64,000 nucleotides of DNA from Cryobacterium sp. PH31-L1 (GTDB lineage Bacteria > Actinomycetota > Actinomycetes > Actinomycetales > Microbacteriaceae): contig NZ_JASISM010000004.1 of the NCBI RefSeq assembly GCF_030063145.1, positions 1 through 64,000 of the forward strand. The letters run 5' to 3'. The number at the start of each line of letters is the position of its first letter. Positions within the stretch are counted from its first letter, which is position 1. Below are positions 58,968 to 64,000 of this stretch, in pieces. The position numbers were made by a program, and so were the translations under genes. A model generated the notes under the pieces. That model saw only the letters and a program-made list of their open reading frames with translations. It searched no databases and had not been told where the DNA came from.

Positions 58968-59732
58968 TCAGGTGAGCAGGGGAAGGAGCGGGATTGCCAC
59001 CCAGCCGGCCAGCAGACCGCCGATGACCGGGCCGACAACGGGTACCCACGAGTAGGCCCAGTCGGAGCTGCCCTTGCCCTTGATCGGCAGGATGAAGTGC
59101 GCGATGCGCGGACCGAGGTCACGGGCCGGGTTGATGGCGTACCCCGTGGGTCCGCCGAGGGAGGTGCCGATGACAATGACGAGCAGGGCCACCGGAAGGG
59201 CTCCGAGGGAGGCCAAACCGCCGGTGGTACCCTGCCGGTCACCACCGAAGGCGATGACAACGAAGACCAGCACGAACGTGCCGATGATTTCGGTGACGAG
59301 GTTCCAGCCGTAAGAGCGGATGGCCGGCCCGGTCGAGAAGACACCGAGTTTGTTGGCCGGGTCAGGTTCGGCGTCGAAGTGCTGCTTGTAGGCGAGCCAG
59401 CAGGCGACGGCGCCCAGGATGGCTCCGATCAGCTGGGCGCCGATGTAGGCAAGCACGGAGACCACATTGACGGGCACTCCCATCCCGAATTCCTTGGCTC
59501 CGTTGGCGACGAGGCCCAGGGTGACGGCCGGGTTGAGGTGCGCCCCCGAACGGTAGGCGACGACGACGCCGGCGAACACTGCGAAGCCCCAGCCGATGGT
59601 CACCATAAGGAACCCACCCCCAAGGCCCTTATTCTTCGCCAGGGCGACGTTGGCGACGACGCCGGTTCCGAGGAGAATCAGCATTGCAGTGCCCACGACC
59701 TCCGAGACGAATACAGCTCCGATATTTTCCAC
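58968..59732 (-). CDS. glpF: Glycerol uptake facilitator (aquaglyceroporin)
   Basis: A 254-aa MIP-family channel with six helices and two NPA boxes, HLNPAVTLG and AINPARDLG; the Asp after the second box (NPARD) marks the glycerol-conducting branch. GTG 59732 is chosen because homology begins at ENIGAVF and AAAGG lies ahead; the frame is open far upstream without homology. It diverges from dhaK across a 244-bp region. Confidence 0.94.
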   Translation of the reverse strand: MENIGAVFVSEVVGTAMLILLGTGVVANVALAKNKGLGGGFLMVTIGWGFAVFAGVVVAYRSGAHLNPAVTLGLVANGAKEFGMGVPVNVVSVLAYIGAQLIGAILGAVACWLAYKQHFDAEPDPANKLGVFSTGPAIRSYGWNLVTEIIGTFVLVFVVIAFGGDRQGTTGGLASLGALPVALLVIVIGTSLGGPTGYAINPARDLGPRIAHFILPIKGKGSSDWAYSWVPVVGPVIGGLLAGWVAIPLLPLLT

Positions 59733-59976
59733 GAGAACCTTTCTGATCAGGTCGGGGATGCCGAAGCTACCCCTCTGCGGCGAGCGGATGGCAACAACAT
59801 AGCGCGGGGTGTCAAAGAGGGGAATGGGCTGACGAAGTTCATATGGCCCCCTTTCCGAGCGTGGTCCCAGCGCGTATGTTGACCGTGGGAAAATGGCTGT
59901 CCCGGGCGGTGCTGCCCGGACCTTGCCGTGGTCCTCTCTCTGTCGAACCGTGGCATCACCGAGTGAATGGATGGTC

Positions 59977-60978
59977 ATGAAGAAGCTCATCAACGATCCC
60001 AAGAACGTGGTCAACGAGGCTGTCGCCGGATTCGAGGCGGCGCACGGTGACATTGTGCGGGTCTCGCACGATCCGATCTTTATTGTGCGAAGTGATGCCC
60101 CGGTCCAGGGAAAAGTAGGGATCGTCAGCGGTGGCGGGAGCGGGCACGAACCGCTGCACGGCGGCTTCGTCGGCCACGGCATGCTGGATGCCGCGGTGCC
60201 AGGCGCAGTTTTCACATCACCGACTCCCGACCCGATCCTCGCCGCAACCCAAGCCGTCGATGGCGGCGCCGGCGTGCTGCACATCGTGAAAAACTACACC
60301 GGGGACGTGTTGAACTTTGAGACGGCCGCCGATCTGGCATCCGCTGAGGGTATCGACGTGCGCGCGGTGATCATCAACGACGATGTCGCCGTCAAGGACT
60401 CGCTCTACACGGCAGGCCGCCGGGGCGTGGCGGGCACGGTTCTGGTCGAGAAGATCACTGGGGCCGCCGCCGAACGCGGCGATGACCTCGATGCCGTGGT
60501 CGCCGTCGCCGAACGGGTGAATTCCCGGGTGCGCACCATGGGAGTCGCGCTCACACCCTGTGTGGTGCCTCATGCCGGGGAGCCGAGTTTCGTGCTCGCC
60601 GACGACGAGATTGAGATCGGCATTGGAATTCACGGCGAGCCGGGGCGGGAGCGGATCAAGCTCGAACCCGCCGACGCGATCGTGGACCGGCTGCTCGGCC
60701 CTATTCTGGATGACCTGCCCTTTGTCAGTGGAGATGAGGTGCTCCTGTTCGTCAATGGCATGGGCGGTACGCCGCAAATCGAGCTCTACATCGTGTTCCG
60801 CCGGGCCGCCGAAGTACTCAAGGAGAAGGGGATCACGGTCACCCGGAGCCTGGTCGGCAACTACACGACGAGCCTCGAGATGGCGGGAACGTCCATCTCC
60901 GTTCTGAAACTCGACGACGAGCTCACGGCGCTGTGGGACGCCCCGGTGCAGACGGCGGCGCTACGGTGGGGACGGTAG
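59977..60978 (+). CDS. dhaK: Dihydroxyacetone kinase subunit DhaK
   Basis: A 333-aa substrate-binding subunit of the PTS-dependent dihydroxyacetone kinase. His219 in GIGIHGEPG is the residue expected to bind dihydroxyacetone covalently; [16 protein letters not shown] and KNYTGD line the site. ATG 59977 is chosen by homology; a second ATG at 59971 is 6 bp earlier. The 244-bp gap to glpF contains a CCGGGC/GCCCGG hairpin at 59902-59919. Confidence 0.93.
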   Translation: MKKLINDPKNVVNEAVAGFEAAHGDIVRVSHDPIFIVRSDAPVQGKVGIVSGGGSGHEPLHGGFVGHGMLDAAVPGAVFTSPTPDPILAATQAVDGGAGVLHIVKNYTGDVLNFETAADLASAEGIDVRAVIINDDVAVKDSLYTAGRRGVAGTVLVEKITGAAAERGDDLDAVVAVAERVNSRVRTMGVALTPCVVPHAGEPSFVLADDEIEIGIGIHGEPGRERIKLEPADAIVDRLLGPILDDLPFVSGDEVLLFVNGMGGTPQIELYIVFRRAAEVLKEKGITVTRSLVGNYTTSLEMAGTSISVLKLDDELTALWDAPVQTAALRWGR

Positions 60979-60989
60979 AAGGAGATTCG

Positions 60990-61673
60990 ATGACCCCGAA
61001 CGACCAACCAGACGCTGCCCTCGCTGACGCGGCGCCAAGGCTCGACACCGCCTGGACCATGCGCTGGATACGCCGGAGCGCCGAGGTGCTTGCGACCAAC
61101 CGCGCCGCCCTCAATACCCTCGACCGAGAAATCGGCGATGGCGATCACGGTGAAAACATGGATCGCGGCTTTCAGGCGATCCTGCCGAAGCTCGACGCTC
61201 TGCCCGACGAGACAACGCCCGGCGCGGTGCTGAAGCTGGTCGCAACGACGTTGATCTCAACGGTTGGCGGTGCTGCCGGGCCGCTGTACGGTACGGCTTT
61301 TCTCAAGGCCGCCGGCGCTGCCGGGGACGCCGAGTGGGTGGATGCGGCCGCTCTGGTCGCCCTTCTGGCGGCAGCCCGTGACGGCATCGTACTGCGTGGC
61401 AAAGCGGAAGAGGGTGACAAGACCATGATCGACGCCTGGACACCGGCCGTGAACGCGGCGTTGTCCGCGCAAGCGACCGGTTCCGGCGTCGACGTCGTCT
61501 TGCTGGCCGCAGCGGATGCCGCTTCTCACGGCGCGCAAGCCACCGAACCACTCGTGGCCCGCAAGGGACGGGCGAGCTATCTTGGTGAGCGGGCGATCGG
61601 CCACCGGGATCCGGGTTCAGAGTCGACGTCACTGCTGCTCCGCGCAGCAGCCGACGCTATGGCGACCGCGTGA
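60990..61673 (+). CDS. dhaL: Dihydroxyacetone kinase subunit DhaL
   Basis: A 227-aa ADP-binding subunit that carries phosphate from DhaM to dihydroxyacetone on DhaK. The metal/ADP-binding DREIGDGDHGENMDRGF and the later GDKTMIDAW and PGSESTSLLL blocks are intact. AAGGAG lies just ahead of ATG 60990, 11 bp after the dhaK stop. Slightly longer at the N-terminus than the Escherichia coli protein. Confidence 0.94.
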   Translation: MTPNDQPDAALADAAPRLDTAWTMRWIRRSAEVLATNRAALNTLDREIGDGDHGENMDRGFQAILPKLDALPDETTPGAVLKLVATTLISTVGGAAGPLYGTAFLKAAGAAGDAEWVDAAALVALLAAARDGIVLRGKAEEGDKTMIDAWTPAVNAALSAQATGSGVDVVLLAAADAASHGAQATEPLVARKGRASYLGERAIGHRDPGSESTSLLLRAAADAMATA

Positions 61674-61683
61674 TGGTACGCGA

Positions 61684-62382
61684 GTGAGCGCGGCGGCATC
61701 CGCTGACCGGGTTGGCCTGGTTTTCGTCTCGCACAGCGAGAAGATCGCGGCGGGACTGGTTGAACTGGCGCGTCAGATGGCACCAACGGTGCATCTGGTC
61801 GCTGCGGGAGGAACGGATGCTGGTGGCATCGGCACCAGCTTTGAGAAGATCAGCGACGGCATCACCGCGGCGAACGGCGGCGGCGGCGTGGTAATTCTGT
61901 GTGATCTGGGTTCCGCGATTCTGACCGCGGAAACCGCGCGGGATTTTCTCGAGGATGCCGAGCAAAACCGGGTGCGAATTGTGGACGCGCCTCTGGTCGA
62001 GGGCGGGGTAGCCGCCGCCGTAGCCGCAGAGATCGGGGGAGACCTCGATGCCGTCGTGGCAGCCGCTCAATCCGCTCTGCACCCGTCGAGTAGCGCCCCG
62101 CCGACCGCTGAACAGCCCGCACCGACCGGGGTCTCGCGCACGGTGATCCTTGTCAACAAAGATGGCTTGCATGCACGCCCCGCCGCAGAATTCGTGAGTC
62201 TCGCGAGCACGTTCTCGGTTCCGATCACCGTGAACGGCACGGACGCCAGCAGTCTGCTGAGCATTATGTCGCTCGGTCTGGCTCGGGGGAGCAGCGTGCA
62301 GCTCTCGTCCACTGACCCGTCGGCCGGCCCGGCGATCACCGCCCTCGCAGAACTGTTGGAATCAGGTTTCGGGGAAGAGTAG
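61684..62382 (+). CDS. dhaM: DhaM phosphoryl donor subunit fused to HPr
   Basis: A 232-aa two-domain phosphocarrier. Residues 1-130 are a mannose-EIIA-like DhaM domain with active His17 (FVSHSEK). After a Pro/Ser linker (135-150), residues 151-232 are an HPr domain with His163 in KDGLHARPAAE. It moves phosphate from enzyme I to DhaL. The GTG at 61684 is 10 bp after dhaL with only a weak ribosome binding site. Enzyme I is not in the window. DhaM-HPr fusions are known in actinobacteria. Confidence 0.92.
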   Translation: MSAAASADRVGLVFVSHSEKIAAGLVELARQMAPTVHLVAAGGTDAGGIGTSFEKISDGITAANGGGGVVILCDLGSAILTAETARDFLEDAEQNRVRIVDAPLVEGGVAAAVAAEIGGDLDAVVAAAQSALHPSSSAPPTAEQPAPTGVSRTVILVNKDGLHARPAAEFVSLASTFSVPITVNGTDASSLLSIMSLGLARGSSVQLSSTDPSAGPAITALAELLESGFGEE

Positions 62383-62460
62383 TCCCGATGTGACAGTTTT
62401 GCCGGAAATTTCGCATAGCAGTTGCGTGCCTTATTGTCCAATCCGGCGTATCGTAATGGC

Positions 62461-62682
62461 ATGATTCAGGACAGAAAGACCCCACGAGGCCCGGAACAGT
62501 GGGACGCGACCGATTTTCGGTCATGCCCGATCTGCTCACACGCCATGCGAGAACACACGATCGACCATTCGTCGCGAAATACCGTGGTCGACTGCCCGGT
62601 TCCGCACCCCGGCGCCTGGGACCGAGACGCTTTCGAGCCGGTCAATGAATTCGGCATGGTGATTCACCACTCGCACGCCTGA
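62461..62682 (+). CDS. Small Cys/His-rich hypothetical protein
   Basis: A 73-aa protein I do not recognise. Cys22-x2-Cys25 with His27, His32, His36, Cys45 and His49 could bind a metal; there is no signal peptide. ATG 62461 has TATCGT 6 nt before it, again a leaderless pattern. It lies between dhaM and the convergent flavin-oxidase-type gene and belongs clearly to neither. Confidence 0.6.
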   Translation: MIQDRKTPRGPEQWDATDFRSCPICSHAMREHTIDHSSRNTVVDCPVPHPGAWDRDAFEPVNEFGMVIHHSHA

Positions 62683-62698
62683 CGCGACCGGTCGCCGA

Positions 62699-63397
62699 CT
62701 ACGCCACGAGGACGCCGGATGCATGCTCCGCGTCGACGGCGCACTGCCGCCGGACCGACGCTGGTACCGCGGTCGCTTTGGCTGTCAGCGGTGATGCTTC
62801 CGGCGTCAACCAGCGGATGTTCATGGGCACCACTCCCGCCCAGACGGCGTGGTCTTCGCCATCGTCTGCGCTCTCACTCGGTGCTCCGGTGCGTACCTTC
62901 CGGCTCACCTCGTCGAGGGGGATGCGAAACACAATTGTCGCCGCGAGTTCCCGCCTCGTCATCGGGCGGACCTCGTCGCCCCGCCCCGGCATGAGTCGTT
63001 CAGAGAGCACGAGCAAAGCCCTCTCCTTGTCCGCGTCGGGAACTACGAGGGGAATTCCGTAGACGACGGCACTTCGATAGTTCATGCTGCTGTCGAAGAG
63101 GTTGCGGGCGTAGACGAGGCCGTCGAGGGCGGTGACGCTCAACCCGAGCCCTGAGCCGGTCGCTGCGTGGCGCAACAATCCGCCTCCGGTAGATCCGTGA
63201 ATGAGCACGCTGTCGCCGTCCCGGGCGAAGGCCAGAGGGATGATCAGCGGGTTCCCGTCGAGGACGATGGCGGCGTGCGCGAGAATCTGGCTGTCGAGCA
63301 GGGCGTATAGCGCCGCACGGTCGACGATTTGTTGGGCGGCCAGCCGGCCGACCCGAGTTCGAGCAGTGATGGGCAGGGATGCGCTCGCGGTGGTCAT
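62699..63397 (-). CDS. Pyridoxamine 5'-phosphate oxidase family protein
   Basis: A 232-aa split-barrel flavin-binding-fold protein. VGRLAAQQIVDRAALYALLDS leads into strands with IPLAFARDGDSVLIHG and the Tyr/Arg segment MNYRSAVVYG. The family includes PNP oxidases, heme-handling proteins and F420/FMN reductases; the reaction here is unknown. It diverges from a MocR regulator across 78 bp that hold repeated AGTCCAGT sites, so regulation by that protein is likely. The MocR link favours a role in vitamin B6 or amino-acid metabolism. Start ATG 63397 is by homology. Confidence 0.8.
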   Translation of the reverse strand: MTTASASLPITARTRVGRLAAQQIVDRAALYALLDSQILAHAAIVLDGNPLIIPLAFARDGDSVLIHGSTGGGLLRHAATGSGLGLSVTALDGLVYARNLFDSSMNYRSAVVYGIPLVVPDADKERALLVLSERLMPGRGDEVRPMTRRELAATIVFRIPLDEVSRKVRTGAPSESADDGEDHAVWAGVVPMNIRWLTPEASPLTAKATAVPASVRRQCAVDAEHASGVLVA

Positions 63398-63417
63398 AAC
63401 ACTATGCTGAGGCCACA

Positions 63418-63464
63418 ACTGGATCAGCAGAGAGTCCAGTTTCGCTATATTTTGGTAGTCCAGT
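63418..63464. promoter_or_regulatory. Candidate MocR operator
   Basis: AGTCCAGT occurs twice in direct orientation (63433-63440 and 63457-63464, 24 bp apart), and an inverted ACTGGA lies at 63418-63423. TATATT (63447-63452), a possible -10 for the regulator gene, is between the direct repeats. Paired direct repeats are typical of MocR-family binding sites. Confidence 0.5.
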
Positions 63465-63475
63465 AGGGGAGACCA

Positions 63476-64000
63476 GTGCCGTACCTGCCCGTCATTGCCC
63501 TCGAGCGTGCTGGCTCCGAACCACTCAGCGCCCAAATCGTCGCCCAAATGCGCAGCAGCATCCTACTGGGGGAGTTGCACGTGGGGGAGAGCGTACCGTC
63601 AACCAGGGCACTTGCCGCTCGGCTCGGCGTGTCTCGGGGTAGCGTGGTCACCGCCTACGACCAGCTCACCGGCGAGGGCTACCTGGTCAGCACGCAGGGC
63701 GCGCCGACGCGGGTGGCCGTGCTGGTACACGAGGGTGACGCGGCACTACCGACCCAATCCGTCGTCGCACCGAAATCGGGGCCCGCCCCGGTCGTGCTCG
63801 ATCTGACCCCCGGATATCCGTCGACCCGCCGATTGAGCGGGCGAGCCTGGACGGCCGCGTGGCGCAGAGCCGCCGCGCAACCCATCCCGCACACCGAACC
63901 CCCGCTGCAGGGCACAATGGCCCTCCGCACTGAAGTCGCTCAGCACCTGAGACACGCCAGGGGAGTGCTCTGCAGCATCGATGACATCATCGTCACCGCC
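63476..64000 (+). CDS. MocR-family transcriptional regulator, 3' part beyond window
   Basis: The first 175 residues of an open frame running off the window end. Residues 15-80 form a GntR-type winged helix (PLSAQIVAQMRSSILLGELH, then LAARLGVSRGSVVTAYDQL). A linker leads into LDLTPGYPSTRRLSGRAWTA, the start of the fold-type I aminotransferase-like domain that binds pyridoxal phosphate. The GTG at 63476 has AGGGGAG ahead. It diverges from the pyridoxamine-oxidase-family gene, its likely target. Confidence 0.88.
   Translation, partial: MPYLPVIALERAGSEPLSAQIVAQMRSSILLGELHVGESVPSTRALAARLGVSRGSVVTAYDQLTGEGYLVSTQGAPTRVAVLVHEGDAALPTQSVVAPKSGPAPVVLDLTPGYPSTRRLSGRAWTAAWRRAAAQPIPHTEPPLQGTMALRTEVAQHLRHARGVLCSIDDIIVTA

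Noticed and set aside
62699..64000. Biosynthetic gene cluster at the right edge
   Set aside because: Only a regulator and one flavin-fold gene are visible; no tailoring or assembly genes are present.

Overview
This is a high-GC, gene-dense chromosomal segment of an actinobacterium. The best fit is Microbacteriaceae (Micrococcales); I cannot resolve the genus. Pointers are the stand-alone type II fab cluster behind a FasR/PucR regulator, single-chain AceE, glnA2-glnE-glnA1, lipB-lipA beside sucB and lpd, sigA-murT-gatD-parE/parC, an actinobacterial bc1-aa3 chain (qcrCAB, ctaC/D/E/F) and lineage-restricted families (DUF3145, DUF4191, DUF3043, DUF7455). Nearly everything is housekeeping. I see no prophage, insertion sequence or CRISPR array.

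Layout. 0.4-9.5 kb: DUF3145, then a minus-strand block aceE-fasR-fabD-fabH-acpP-fabF linking acetyl-CoA supply to fatty-acid synthesis, then an AhpE peroxiredoxin. 9.6-13.9 kb: tRNA-Val, two GAF-ANTAR regulators with a small unknown gene, Nif3, a zinc-ribbon protein and RNase P RNA. 13.9-23.4 kb: polyphosphate glucokinase, methionine aminopeptidase, panB and the glutamine synthetase group, with a four-half-site GlnR box before glnA1. 23.4-32.5 kb: lipoylation (lipB-lipA), a membrane pseudokinase, the E2 and E3 of 2-oxoacid dehydrogenases, and leucyl aminopeptidase. 32.6-43.7 kb: PAC2 protein, MFS transporter, sigA, the murT-gatD pair and a convergent type IIA topoisomerase pair. 43.8-56.1 kb: phosphodiesterase, DUF3043, M20 dipeptidase, an Fe-S carrier, and the respiratory genes on both strands around an rlmA-like methyltransferase. 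56.3-64 kb: trpD, glpF-glpK diverging from dhaK-dhaL-dhaM, a small Cys/His protein, a flavin-type oxidase, and a MocR regulator cut by the window end.

Most interesting observation. The GatD homologue has lost the glutaminase nucleophile: glycine stands where Cys94 of Staphylococcus aureus GatD should be. Its partner MurT has no Cys4 ribbon. MurT activates the alpha-carboxyl of D-Glu at stem position 2. In the group B peptidoglycan of Microbacteriaceae this same carboxyl carries the cross-bridge diamino acid. I infer that this MurT-GatD pair may have been converted from an ammonia-using amidase into the ligase that attaches the bridge residue.

A second window-wide pattern is leaderless expression. 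About fifteen genes have a TANNNT hexamer 6-8 nt before the start codon and no convincing ribosome binding site. The extreme case is a mirrored pair of such promoters between map and a SPOR-like gene whose start codons are only 12 nt apart.
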